A stretch of 33,457 nt of DNA from an uncultured Candidatus Woesearchaeota archaeon (GTDB taxonomy: Archaea; Nanobdellota; Nanobdellia; Woesearchaeales; 21-14-0-10-32-9). Below, piece after piece: positions 1 to 7,747 of the stretch. The translations under genes were made by a program, and so were the position numbers. The DNA is taken from positions 1 through 33,457 of the forward strand of contig CAITEO010000087.1 in NCBI GenBank assembly GCA_903891505.1, in the 5' to 3' direction. The notes beneath the pieces were generated by a model. The model was given only the letters and a program-made list of their open reading frames with translations. It had not been told where the DNA came from and did not search any database. The stretch's first letter is position 1. Every line of letters starts with the position of its first letter.

Positions 1-13
1 AGAAGAAGAACAG

Positions 14-29
14 AAAAAAACAGAAAAAA
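14..29 (-). terminator. oligo-T terminator after the aminopeptidase gene
   Basis: Read on the minus strand, two runs of seven and six T follow the aminopeptidase stop codon within about 30 nt. Archaeal RNA polymerase terminates at such T-runs without needing a hairpin. The call rests on base composition only. Confidence 0.5.
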
Positions 30-45
30 TTCAATAAATGTTTCT

Positions 46-1521
46 TCACTCCATGAAGTAGTACGTGAGTAATCGAACTCCTGCGCCTGTTCCCCATTTT
101 GGATTATATTCTTTTCCTTCTTTGAGGTATGCTGTCGCTGCAATATCGATGTGTGCGAGCTTTGCTTTGTCGACGAATTTCGATAAGAATACACCACCGA
201 CGATTGTTCCTGCAATCCTATCTTGTTTTTTTGAGATGTTTGCAAGATCAGATGCATCTCCATCTACCATGTCTTGGTATTCTTCGTGGAATGGGAACAT
301 CCATACTCGATCGTAGCTTGCGTCTCCTGCAAGAACTAGTTTTTCTCCAAGTTCTTTGTTGTTCGTTACAAGTCCTGCTGTGTAGTATCCGAGTGCAACA
401 ACAACTGCCCCTGTGAGCGTTGCAAGGTCTATTATTTCATCCGCTTTGCATTTTTTCTCTGCATACGTTATTGCATCAGCAAGTATTAATCGTCCTTCAG
501 CGTCTGTGTTCATAACTTCAACTGTTTTGCCGTTGTACATTTTTATTATATCACCTGGCTTGTATGCTTCGCCATTAATCATATTTTCGCACGTAGGAAT
601 TAGTCCGATTATGTTTTTCTTAAGTCCGAGGTCTGATGCTGTTTTTATTGTTCCAATTACTGCTACTGCGCCTGCCATGTCGCATTTCATCTCTTCCATC
701 GCGCCATAAGGTTTGACGTGCAATCCACCTGAATCGAACGCGATTCCTTTTCCAACTATTGCGGTTGTTTTTTCTTTTCCGCCGCCGTTGTATTCAAGTA
801 TTATTAGTCTTGGCTCGTGTACGCTTCCTTTACCGACGCTAAGTATTCCATTCATTCCTTCTTTTTCAAGAAGTTTCTTACCGAGAACTGTAACTTTTAC
901 ATTCTTCGATTTTAATTTTAGGGCTTCTCGTTCGATTTGTTCAGGCGTCATGTACTCTGCTGGTTCGTTCACAAGCGCTCTTGTGTAGTTTGTGTTTTCA
1001 GAGATTATTCTTCCAGAGGCAATTCCTTTTTCAAATTCTTTTTTATCTCCTTGCCAAGATATAACTACTGCGTCTATTTTCTTTATCTTAGGTTTTGATA
1101 AGTACTTGTCAAAGACATACTCTGATAAAACAAGTCCTTCTGAAAATGATCGTCCAATTTCAATTGGGGAGAATAATTTTGCACCCGCAATCATCTCAAC
1201 AATGTTCGTCGTTGCGCCTTGAATATTTGCAGCTTGCATGTATCTAACTATTCTCGATGCAGCGCGTCTTATTTTCTCAAGCGTCAGCTCGCTCTTCTTT
1301 CCAAGAGACAAAACAAGAACTTTGTCGTACGTCGAGTTTGTAATCTTTGTTACATACGCACTTCCGAAGTCTGATTTGAATGTTTCGCGCTTGGTTGCTT
1401 TCTTTAGTTCCGAATCAAGCACCGGATTTTGATTTGCATACGCCTCTTGTTCTTCAGCAAATAGTCCAAGAGCAAGTAGCTCCTGCTTTGTATCCAACCC
1501 TAATTCGACTATTATCTTCAT
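46..1521 (-). CDS. pepA: Leucyl aminopeptidase (M17 family)
   Basis: A 491-residue cytosolic M17 metallo-aminopeptidase that removes N-terminal residues from peptides in protein turnover. The C-terminal catalytic half is clear: VGKGIAFDSGG carries the metal-binding Lys and Asp, MKCDMAGA a further Asp, and NTDAEGRL is the family signature with the Asp/Glu metal ligands. The length is typical of the family, which forms hexamers with two metal ions per subunit. The ATG is preceded by AGAGGT with a spacer of about 6 nt. It is the last of three minus-strand genes, after the Bcp peroxiredoxin (87 nt gap) and the inositol-phosphatase gene, and is followed by T-runs. Function is secure at family level; peptide preference cannot be read. 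Confidence 0.95.
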   Translation of the reverse strand: MKIIVELGLDTKQELLALGLFAEEQEAYANQNPVLDSELKKATKRETFKSDFGSAYVTKITNSTYDKVLVLSLGKKSELTLEKIRRAASRIVRYMQAANIQGATTNIVEMIAGAKLFSPIEIGRSFSEGLVLSEYVFDKYLSKPKIKKIDAVVISWQGDKKEFEKGIASGRIISENTNYTRALVNEPAEYMTPEQIEREALKLKSKNVKVTVLGKKLLEKEGMNGILSVGKGSVHEPRLIILEYNGGGKEKTTAIVGKGIAFDSGGLHVKPYGAMEEMKCDMAGAVAVIGTIKTASDLGLKKNIIGLIPTCENMINGEAYKPGDIIKMYNGKTVEVMNTDAEGRLILADAITYAEKKCKADEIIDLATLTGAVVVALGYYTAGLVTNNKELGEKLVLAGDASYDRVWMFPFHEEYQDMVDGDASDLANISKKQDRIAGTIVGGVFLSKFVDKAKLAHIDIAATAYLKEGKEYNPKWGTGAGVRLLTYYFME

Positions 1522-1608
1522 GTTTTTTACCTCTTGACATTACTAAAAATAAACTGCTACAATATATTGCTTTCTATTTCTACTCATTAATTCGTATTTT
1601 TTCTTTTC

Positions 1609-2082
1609 CTATAACAAATCCTCAAGTATTTCCTTTGCGTGTCCTGCAGGTTTGACTTTAGGATAAATCTTTAGTATCTTTCCAGTCTCGTCGATGATGA
1701 ATGTTGTTCTTGCGATGCCCATCATTATTTTTCCGTACAGGTTCTTCTTCGTCCATGTTCCGTACTTCTCAAGCACGTCGTGCTTTGGATCTGAGAGCAG
1801 CGTGAATGGAAGCGAGTGTTTCTCCGCAAACTTCTTGTGGCTCTCGGTTGTATCCGCGCTAACTCCAAGTACAATCATTCCTGCGCGTTTGAACTGGTAG
1901 AAGTTATCCCTGATGCTGCACGCTTCAACTGTGCACCCTGGTGTATTGTCCTTCGGGTAAAAATACAAAACAATCTTCTTTCCTTTGTACATCTTAAGTG
2001 TGTGCTTCTTGCCCTCCTGATCTAGTAGTTCGAAGTCGGGTGCCAAATCGCCCACGTTTAATTTTTCTTTTGATTTTGCCAT
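1609..2082 (-). CDS. bcp: Thiol peroxiredoxin, Bcp/PrxQ type
   Basis: A 157-residue peroxiredoxin that reduces hydrogen peroxide and organic hydroperoxides at the expense of thioredoxin-like donors. The active site PGCTVEAC holds the peroxidatic Cys50 and, five residues later, the resolving Cys55, the arrangement of atypical two-Cys PrxQ/Bcp enzymes. The thioredoxin fold is visible from VGDLAPDF to VKPAGHAKEIL. Length is normal. A TATA-like AT-rich stretch lies about 26 nt before the ATG, and GAGATGA sits close to it. It fits the wider theme of this end of the window: superoxide dismutase, Nudix enzymes, endonuclease IV and Fe-S assembly all bear on oxidative damage. Confidence 0.93.
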   Translation of the reverse strand: MAKSKEKLNVGDLAPDFELLDQEGKKHTLKMYKGKKIVLYFYPKDNTPGCTVEACSIRDNFYQFKRAGMIVLGVSADTTESHKKFAEKHSLPFTLLSDPKHDVLEKYGTWTKKNLYGKIMMGIARTTFIIDETGKILKIYPKVKPAGHAKEILEDLL

Positions 2083-2108
2083 TTTTTCATCTCGTTTAAA
2101 TTATATTT

Positions 2109-2894
2109 TCATCTCTTCTTGTTATTTATTATCTTCATTAATTTTTTATGTAAAACTGGATTAGCAGCGACAACTTCTATTTTACCTTCCATGTTGACTC
2201 TTTCTCCAGATAAATTAGTTAACACGCACCCTGCTTCGCCCATTATAATTGCTGGTGCTGCGACATCCCAGATGTGTCCTCCGACTGCTGGAAAATATGC
2301 GGCATGTGCTCTTCCCGCTGCGACAAGAGCCATATCATATCCTGAGCCACCATATTCTGCGAACCAGGATCTTTTATTCTTCAACGCCACAAATAATTTC
2401 CTTGTCTTTTCCTGTAATTTTCCATCAGGTTCAAAAGAGCCTAAAATCCTCATGTGTTCAAGATCAGATTTATCAGAACAGTGAATCTTTTTTCCGTTCA
2501 ACGTAGCGCCTTTTTCTTTCTGTGCAAAATAGAATTCTTCTAGCTTAGGGAAGTATGCCGCGCCCGCGATTACTTCTTTTCGTTTTGCAATAGCAACAAG
2601 CACACCATATATTGGTATCGCTCTTGAAAAGTTCCACGTTCCGTCGAGCGGATCTATTATCCAGACATATTCTGCGCTAGTGTTGTAATCAGAACTCTCT
2701 TCAGAAATTATGCCATCATCAGGAAAATGTTTTTTTATAGCTGTAATAATTATCTTCTCGCTCGCAAGATCAGCCTCCGTGACAACCGCAGCTTCATGAT
2801 CTTTAGTATACTTAACTCCTATTTTTCCAAAATACTTCAGCGTTTCTTTCCCCGCAGCAAGCGTTATTTTCTTCAGTAGTTCTTCTCGTTTCAT
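2109..2894 (-). CDS. Inositol monophosphatase family phosphatase
   Basis: A 261-residue Mg-dependent phosphatase of the IMPase/FBPase superfamily. Visible motifs are SEES (Glu65), WIIDPLDGTWNF (Asp81 and Asp84, metal ligands; the usual second Thr is Trp here) and WDVAAPAIIMGEAGC (Asp210), in the expected order and spacing. Archaeal members often hydrolyse both inositol-1-phosphate and fructose-1,6-bisphosphate; others act on 3'-phosphoadenosine phosphate. The sequence alone does not decide the substrate. The ATG follows a TATA box by about 25 nt and has no Shine-Dalgarno sequence, so a leaderless mRNA is likely. It heads the gene set IMPase-Bcp-PepA and is divergent from the homing endonuclease gene. 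Confidence 0.9.
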   Translation of the reverse strand: MKREELLKKITLAAGKETLKYFGKIGVKYTKDHEAAVVTEADLASEKIIITAIKKHFPDDGIISEESSDYNTSAEYVWIIDPLDGTWNFSRAIPIYGVLVAIAKRKEVIAGAAYFPKLEEFYFAQKEKGATLNGKKIHCSDKSDLEHMRILGSFEPDGKLQEKTRKLFVALKNKRSWFAEYGGSGYDMALVAAGRAHAAYFPAVGGHIWDVAAPAIIMGEAGCVLTNLSGERVNMEGKIEVVAANPVLHKKLMKIINNKKR

Positions 2895-2911
2895 TGTTTT
2901 CAGACCCGCAT

Positions 2912-2920
2912 TAATATATC
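2912..2920 (-). promoter_or_regulatory. TATA box of the inositol-phosphatase gene
   Basis: On the minus strand ATATATTAA lies 18-26 nt before the ATG at 2894, the spacing expected for an archaeal leaderless start. No Shine-Dalgarno sequence is present. Confidence 0.5.
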
Positions 2921-2981
2921 TAAACTAACTAATTATTATTTATAATGCTTGTGAAACCACTAGACAACTCTCGACGTGAAG

Positions 2982-2989
2982 TATATAAA
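2982..2989 (+). promoter_or_regulatory. TATA box of the homing endonuclease gene
   Basis: TATATAAA is centred about 26 nt before the ATG at 3011. It lies inside the longer open frame that begins at 2945, so transcription should start at or next to 3011 and exclude the upstream ATG. Confidence 0.65.
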
Positions 2990-3010
2990 TGCGCCTTTAT
3001 TCACCACACT

Positions 3011-3844
3011 ATGATTTCTGCAGAAGAATACAAAACAAAATATGAAGAAAAAGAAAATAGAATAAATGCATTTAATGAATTTTGTAAGTTGAAGAATGAA
3101 GGTGCGACAAAAAGAAAACTGGTGCTAAATATAAATAGAAAGTATTGTATAAACGCAGGAACTATTTACTCATGGACTTATAGAAATAATTCTCCCTACA
3201 TAGTCAGAGTAAAAGTTTGTCCTGAATTATTTTATGTTATAGGTGCTATTCTTGGAGATGGATGCATCTATCAATGGAGACACATTTATAGAATAAACTT
3301 GGTTGGAGATGAAGCGTTTACGCGTAAATATGCAAATAAACTATCTGTGTGCCTAAACCGACCAGTTAAGAATTATTTCAAAAGAAACAGAAATTATTGG
3401 TTCGTTAATAGAACAAACGTAGAACTTTTCTTTATGATTAAAACAATTAGAACAAATCTAGACAGTTTATTAGAGCTGTTCAAACAGGGCAACACTAAAG
3501 AAAATTGTTTACAATTCTTAGAGGGATTCTTTGATGCTGAAGGTTGTGTAAAAATAATCAAAGAGCCAACTATTAGAAAAACACCAAAAGTTTGCCTAGA
3601 TATATACAACACTAATTACGCATTCCTTGAATTGTGCAGAAATATACTTTCTGAATATCTCAATATAACTACTAGGTACTCTGTTCAAAACCCGTCAGAC
3701 AAAGACGAATATGAAAGGAAAGTAGCCTATCATTTGAGAATATACAAAAAAGAATATGTGAAAATTTTCCTTGAGAACATCGACACAACAAAGCTAAAAA
3801 AAGAAAAAATAAACTATGTTAAAACATGGCTCGAATTAAAGTGA
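3011..3844 (+). CDS. Freestanding LAGLIDADG homing endonuclease
   Basis: A protein with two LAGLIDADG motifs, VIGAILGDG (residues 76-84) and FLEGFFDAEG (169-178), each with the catalytic acidic residue; it should act as a monomeric double-strand endonuclease. Residues 18-60 look like a helix-turn-helix, a common addition in standalone archaeal enzymes. The frame is open from 2945, but a TATA box at 2982-2989 places the transcript start at ATG 3011, giving 277 residues. There are no splice junctions, intein blocks or extein sequence, so it is neither an intein nor inside an obvious intron. It is convergent with the superoxide dismutase gene, their ends overlapping by 9 bp. It is a selfish element by family; its target site is unknown. 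Confidence 0.85.
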   Translation: MISAEEYKTKYEEKENRINAFNEFCKLKNEGATKRKLVLNINRKYCINAGTIYSWTYRNNSPYIVRVKVCPELFYVIGAILGDGCIYQWRHIYRINLVGDEAFTRKYANKLSVCLNRPVKNYFKRNRNYWFVNRTNVELFFMIKTIRTNLDSLLELFKQGNTKENCLQFLEGFFDAEGCVKIIKEPTIRKTPKVCLDIYNTNYAFLELCRNILSEYLNITTRYSVQNPSDKDEYERKVAYHLRIYKKEYVKIFLENIDTTKLKKEKINYVKTWLELK

Positions 3845-4675
3845 ACCTTTTAGCGCCTTCTCGTAATTCTTCTCAACAACATCCCAATTTATGATGTTGA
3901 AGAAATTATTTATGTACTCAATCTTTCTGTTGTTATATAGGATATAAAAACTATGCTCCCATAAATCCAATGTCAATATAGGAATCTTTCCAACACTTAG
4001 TGAATTATCTTGATTTGGAAGGTTTATTATTTCTAGTTTTCCTTTGTTTAGAACAAGCCAAGTCCATCCAGAGCCAAATAAGCCTTTAGCGCTGTTCGTG
4101 AATGCTTCCTTGAATTTTTCATAGCCCCCAAACTCTTTATTTATAGCATCCAGCAATTTGCCTGATGGTTTAGTATCTTTTTTTAGTATTGTCCAAAAGA
4201 AGTTATGATTCAAAACTCCTCCTCCGTGGTTCTTAACTTGGAGCCTTATGTCTTCAGGAACTACATTCAGGTTTGCGAGGAGCGCGCCTAGTTCTAATTT
4301 GTATAACTCTGGATGCTTATCAAGCGCCAAGTTCAGATTATCGACGTAAGTTTGATGATGTTTGTCATGGTGCAATCTAACTGTTGCTTCGTCCATGTAT
4401 GGCTCGAGTGCGTTGTATGCATATGGCAATGCAGGTAGCACGTGTTTCTTAGTACTTGTTGCAACAACCGCAGGTACACTCGCTTGCCCTTTTGTTGTTG
4501 TACTTGTTTGCTTTGCAGGAGCAACCACTTTCGTTGGCACTGCTTTTGCTGGTGCCACTTTAACTGGTGTTGCTTTAACTGGTGTTGTTTTAACTGGTGT
4601 TGTTTTAACTGGTGTTGCTTTGACTATTTTTGTCTCTTTTTTCATTGGTTTCATCTGTTTCGTTTCTTTTTTCAT
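3836..4675 (-). CDS. sodA: Superoxide dismutase (Fe/Mn) with long N-terminal tail
   Basis: An Fe/Mn superoxide dismutase, converting superoxide to oxygen and peroxide. The catalytic part begins near HVLPALPYAYNALEPYM. Metal ligands are in order: His102 in HHDKHHQ, His157 in NHNFFW, Asp237 and His241 in LDLWEH. Typical enzymes are about 200 residues; this one has about 76 extra N-terminal residues, rich in Lys, Pro, Thr, Ala and Val and built partly on a TPVK repeat. The tail has no hydrophobic signal segment, so it should stay in the cytosol. I chose ATG 4675 over 4681 because GGTGA then has a 6-nt spacer, whereas it touches the earlier ATG. It lies 37 nt after the RBBP9-Nudix gene. The peroxide it makes would suit the nearby Bcp. 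Confidence 0.92.
   Translation of the reverse strand: MKKETKQMKPMKKETKIVKATPVKTTPVKTTPVKATPVKVAPAKAVPTKVVAPAKQTSTTTKGQASVPAVVATSTKKHVLPALPYAYNALEPYMDEATVRLHHDKHHQTYVDNLNLALDKHPELYKLELGALLANLNVVPEDIRLQVKNHGGGVLNHNFFWTILKKDTKPSGKLLDAINKEFGGYEKFKEAFTNSAKGLFGSGWTWLVLNKGKLEIINLPNQDNSLSVGKIPILTLDLWEHSFYILYNNRKIEYINNFFNIINWDVVEKNYEKALKGSL
4560..4622 (-). repeat. 18-bp tandem repeat coding the SOD tail
   Basis: Within the superoxide dismutase gene a unit of 18 bp, read on the plus strand as TTTAACTGGTGTTGCT or close variants, recurs three to four times and codes for the TPVK-containing tail. Copies differ by single bases, as expected for a slippage-prone minisatellite. The number of units could vary between strains. 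Confidence 0.7.
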
Positions 4676-4712
4676 TTTCATTCACCTTTGTTCTCTCTTC
4701 CCGACAGTTATT

Positions 4713-5726
4713 TTATTTTCTTTTCCATTTCAACAATCCCTCGTCGATGAGCTGTGGAATTCTTTGCTCCTCAATTGAAGGGGGTAATTTTATTCCAAGC
4801 GCTTTGTAGTTTTCTGGTATGAATCTGCATTCTTCAAGCTCTGGATCATCAAGTTTTATTTCACCATGCAACTCAACTAAATACGCGGATAACTTCACGA
4901 TTGCATCGTCGAATACTGCTTTTGATTCTGTATCTCCAAGTTTTCGTATTATTTTTGCGTCGCAGTGTACTTCTTCATCTATTTCTCGAAGGAGCGCTTC
5001 TTCTTCTGTTTCTCCAGCTTCAGGTTTTCCGCCAAGTCCCGTCCAGATATCTTTTCCTTTCTTTCTAACCATGAGTAATTCATCATTCTTGATTACAATC
5101 GCGATGACTTTGTGGATTACTGGAAGGCTGTTTGATTTAGATTGATTAGAAAGTTTTTCTATTTCATCCAGCAACACTGGAATTTCTTCTGTTCTATCTT
5201 CTTCATAGTGTAATTTGTTGTGTTCTATGATTATTTTTGCTCCGAGTTCTTTCTTGAACCTTTTCGAGTTTTCAACTGAAACGAATGGATCGTTATCAGA
5301 CCCTATGTAAACAACGTTGTTTGTCTTTGATTTTATTTTTCCGAAGTCAATCTTTGTCGTTATCCATGGCTTTGCTATCTTCCTGGATTCTTCGCCAGAC
5401 TCCTGATCCGCATATGTTTCTTCCAACAAATCCATCCATCCTGCGACGAGGAACAATCCTTTTATTTTCTTTAGCTTTGATTTCTCAAGGAATCGAAGTG
5501 TTGCCTGACATCCTATGCTATGCGCTATGAATATTGTCTCTTCATTCGCATCCTTCGCAATTTCTGCTATTTTCTTCACCCAAGCACTTATTTTGGGTTC
5601 TTCTGGATTCGGCATGTTTGGTTTTATGACAATGTATCCTCTTTTCACAAGTTCCTTCTCAAGCCAAACAAACCATCCTAGTTCTGGCTTTCCATCCCAT
5701 CCATGAATTATTATCGCAGTTTTCAT
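4713..5726 (-). CDS. RBBP9-like serine hydrolase fused to a Nudix domain
   Basis: A 337-residue two-domain protein. Residues 1-185 match the small alpha/beta hydrolases of the RBBP9/YdeN family: MKTAIIIHGWDG at the start, nucleophile Ser in AHSIGCQ, Asp in GSDNDPF and His in KLHYEED. Residues 205-337 form a Nudix hydrolase: the box GKPEAGETEEEALLREIDEE follows the consensus, with His-Cys where Gly-hydrophobic is usual. No gap, stop or frameshift separates the domains. I chose ATG 5726 over 5732 because the GAGG signal then has an 8-nt spacer; that signal overlaps the stop of the GNAT gene. The Nudix part resembles nucleotide-pool cleaning enzymes, but the substrate is not readable. The pairing suggests the hydrolase acts on a related metabolite, which is inference. 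Confidence 0.88.
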   Translation of the reverse strand: MKTAIIIHGWDGKPELGWFVWLEKELVKRGYIVIKPNMPNPEEPKISAWVKKIAEIAKDANEETIFIAHSIGCQATLRFLEKSKLKKIKGLFLVAGWMDLLEETYADQESGEESRKIAKPWITTKIDFGKIKSKTNNVVYIGSDNDPFVSVENSKRFKKELGAKIIIEHNKLHYEEDRTEEIPVLLDEIEKLSNQSKSNSLPVIHKVIAIVIKNDELLMVRKKGKDIWTGLGGKPEAGETEEEALLREIDEEVHCDAKIIRKLGDTESKAVFDDAIVKLSAYLVELHGEIKLDDPELEECRFIPENYKALGIKLPPSIEEQRIPQLIDEGLLKWKRK

Positions 5727-5736
5727 TCTCATTTCC

Positions 5737-6264
5737 TCATTTCTTCAACACAAGTTTCGTTTCAGGAATTACTGCCCCATTTCTCATCCTGAATTTCTTA
5801 TTTTTTATTACTTTCCCCGTTTCTATAAATCCTAGTCTATTGTAGAATCCTATCGCTTTTTCATTGTAAATCGCTACTTTGACTATGGTTTTGCTTTTAT
5901 TATTGAAAAAAAGACATGTTCTTTTCCAGAGCAGTTTTCCTATTCCAGTTCCATGGTATTCTGGGAGAATGTAAATCGCTGTGAGTTCATTTGTTTTTGA
6001 ATCTTTTAATGCTCTGCAGAATCCTATCACTTTATTCTTGTACTTTGCAACAAGACAGAGCTCATTTTTCGGCTGATTTCTAATTCTTTCAGCTCTTTTT
6101 TCCAGCTCTTCTTTTGTTAATCTTTTTTTGAATTTATAATGAATATCAGACACAGTTATGTGATATTTCCTGTTAGGATACGTGTCGAGCCAAGTAAGGT
6201 ATAATACTTTAGTTATATCTCTTATATCGCTTGGTTTAGCTTTTACAATAGTGACCCCTTTCAT
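5737..6264 (-). CDS. GNAT family N-acetyltransferase
   Basis: A 175-residue GCN5-related acetyltransferase. The acetyl-CoA binding motif is YILPEYHGTGIGKLL (the Q/RxxGxG loop with His in the first position), followed by VAIYNEKAIGFYNRLGF, the typical motif B with the FYxxxGF end. The frame stays open upstream to 6381, but that part overlaps the endonuclease IV gene. The ATG at 6264 makes a 4-bp ATGA overlap with that gene's stop and has GAGGG about 7 nt before it, so I take it as the start. The acceptor, a small molecule or a protein N-terminus, cannot be told. It is translationally coupled within the CYTH-Nudix-Nfo-GNAT-RBBP9 gene run. Confidence 0.9.
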   Translation of the reverse strand: MKGVTIVKAKPSDIRDITKVLYLTWLDTYPNRKYHITVSDIHYKFKKRLTKEELEKRAERIRNQPKNELCLVAKYKNKVIGFCRALKDSKTNELTAIYILPEYHGTGIGKLLWKRTCLFFNNKSKTIVKVAIYNEKAIGFYNRLGFIETGKVIKNKKFRMRNGAVIPETKLVLKK

Positions 6265-7133
6265 TTCAATCCCTCGTAATACTTCTTCATGAGCAATGCA
6301 TCTTGTTCTATGTTTGGACTCTCGCATACGACGACTCCTTTGATTTTGAATTCTTTCCATACTTTTAGGAGTTCTCGCCATTTGAAATCAGATTCCTCCA
6401 AAAATAAGTGGTTTCTCTCTCCTTTTGCAGTGTAATTGATTCCTGACATATGAATGTGCATATTGTCAAGACCTCGCTTCCCGAGTCCATTTTCAACCAT
6501 CGATAACAATTCATGAAATTCTTCAGTTGTGTTATTTTTCCCGCCTGTGCGTGCATGTAAATGCGCGAAGTCAATGCATGGAAGTACTTGTTCATTCGCC
6601 TGACTAAGCGCGATGAGTTCTTTCATATCTCCAAACTGGGTTGCTTTTCCTGTTGTCTCAGGTCGAATCCATATTTTGTTCCCAGAATCGTTCAATTCAT
6701 CAGTTATCTTCTTTAATTGTCCTTGGACTTTTGAGAACACTGCGCTTTGTTCATCTTTCAAGTAGAATGCTGCGTGAAATGTTACACTCCAACCCCCTGC
6801 GAGTCTCGTCATTTTTGCCGCGTCAAGTATTCTTCCCCTGCTCGCACCGATTTTTTCTTTTTCAACCGCATTTAAATTAATATAATATGATCCATGCGCC
6901 GTTAAAGTTACATCATTTTTTTGTCGAACGTCATTAACTATTGCTGCGCTTTGTTCGTTTAAGTTGACGTTGTGAACGAACTCTAGCTCCATGCATTCAA
7001 GCCCCAAGTTTCTAACTGCTTGAACGCCCTCTGGTGTTTTCGCACCAGCCTCATGTGCAACTATTGGTATTCCTGCAGTTCCAAATCTAAGCTTGTCTGG
7101 TTTCTCTACTTTTATTTTTGAAAAATCAATCAT
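6261..7133 (-). CDS. nfo: Endonuclease IV-like TIM-barrel protein
   Basis: A 290-residue protein of the AP endonuclease 2 / xylose-isomerase-like TIM-barrel superfamily. Metal-binding residues expected for endonuclease IV appear in order at the ends of the strands: His80 (TAHGSYYINL), His120 (FHAAFY), Glu159 (RPETTGK), Asp188 and His191 (IDFAHLHAR), His226/228 (MHIHMSG), His242 and Glu271 (VVCESPN). Endonuclease IV cuts 5' of abasic sites and removes blocked 3' ends using three zinc ions. The full ligand set and the YYINL and FHAAFY segments favour a true nuclease over a sugar isomerase. Its ATG overlaps the stop of the upstream Nudix gene by 1 nt (TAATG). Base-excision repair next to Nudix genes makes sense. 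Confidence 0.85.
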   Translation of the reverse strand: MIDFSKIKVEKPDKLRFGTAGIPIVAHEAGAKTPEGVQAVRNLGLECMELEFVHNVNLNEQSAAIVNDVRQKNDVTLTAHGSYYINLNAVEKEKIGASRGRILDAAKMTRLAGGWSVTFHAAFYLKDEQSAVFSKVQGQLKKITDELNDSGNKIWIRPETTGKATQFGDMKELIALSQANEQVLPCIDFAHLHARTGGKNNTTEEFHELLSMVENGLGKRGLDNMHIHMSGINYTAKGERNHLFLEESDFKWRELLKVWKEFKIKGVVVCESPNIEQDALLMKKYYEGLK

Positions 7134-7635
7134 TAGTTCACCGTGTATTTTTTGAATTGTTCTATGTATTCTATCATGCTCGACAAAAATTCGTCAGGAT
7201 TCGTTTTTATCGCGTCGCTTAATTCTTTTTGTGAAAACCACTTTATTTCAGCAACTTCTTTTTCTTGAATTGCAAATTTTGACTCTGGTAAGTCAATAGT
7301 CCCTATAAACCATTGTGTGAAATGATTATGTTTTCCTTCGACTTTGGTTTTCGGCCCAAGAGTTATCTTGAGATCTGTTATTCCAAGTTCTTCCATTGTT
7401 TCTTTGATGATATTATCTTTGTATGATTCTTTTGCCTCAACTGTACCTGCCACTGCAGGACCCCATTTTCCAGGATGATGTGTTTTTGTATATGCTCGTC
7501 TTGCAAGCAACACATCACCTTTTGAATTCATAAGCCAAAGTGCAGAGACTCTATACCACAATTTTTTTGATCTACTATATCTCTTTCTTCTACTCCGATT
7601 TTATTATCTTTTTCATCCACAACAATTATTTTCAT
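7133..7635 (-). CDS. Nudix hydrolase (IDI-like), out of frame at an A7 run
   Basis: The long open frame starts at a poor TTG (7561), inside a typical Nudix fold. The preceding 74 nt, in the next frame, encode a good N-terminus: ATG at 7635 after GGTGA (5-nt spacer), then residues reading VVDEKDNKIGVEERDIVDQ, the usual opening strand and turn of IDI-like Nudix proteins. The two parts meet at seven A (7562-7568, minus strand); one more A would give a continuous 167-residue protein reading DQKKLWYRVSALWLM. The Nudix box is GTVEAKESYKDNIIKETMEELG, with Lys for Arg. Options are a sequencing error, a true mutation, or minus-one slippage at A-AAA-AAT, which is a classic slippery heptamer in the right frame. 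The family acts on diphosphates linked to another moiety; substrate unknown. Confidence 0.8.
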
Positions 7636-7659
7636 TATTTCACCATTGTAAACTTCATT

Positions 7660-7740
7660 CAAAATCTCCTTCCTGACACCCCGTAGGGGGCGACCCCCGT
7701 CAGGGCGCGCAAAAGATGTTTGCTGCGCACGGAGATTTTG
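7660..7740 (-). repeat. Structured intergenic element A (core family)
   Basis: A perfect 10-bp closing stem, CAAAATCTCC (7660-7669) with GGAGATTTTG (7731-7740), encloses two arms. Arm 1 is CCTGAC/GTCAGG (7672-7677 and 7699-7704) around the 21-nt core at 7678-7698. Arm 2 is GCGCGCAAA (7705-7713) with TTTGC and GCGC (7719-7723 and 7725-7728), with one unpaired T at 7724. It begins 7 nt after the CYTH stop codon. Orientation is given relative to elements C and D. Confidence 0.8.
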
Positions 7741-7747
7741 TTTCTTT

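Noticed and set aside
2945..3010. Upstream 22 codons of the homing endonuclease frame
   Set aside because: They contain the TATA box for the start at 3011 and add no family sequence.
4362..4778. Plus-strand open frames with Thr/Gly/Val or Cys/Trp repeats
   Set aside because: They are antisense readings of the repeated superoxide dismutase tail.
6265..6381. Longer N-terminus for the GNAT protein
   Set aside because: It overlaps the end of the endonuclease IV gene, and ATG 6264 has a Shine-Dalgarno sequence and an ATGA overlap.
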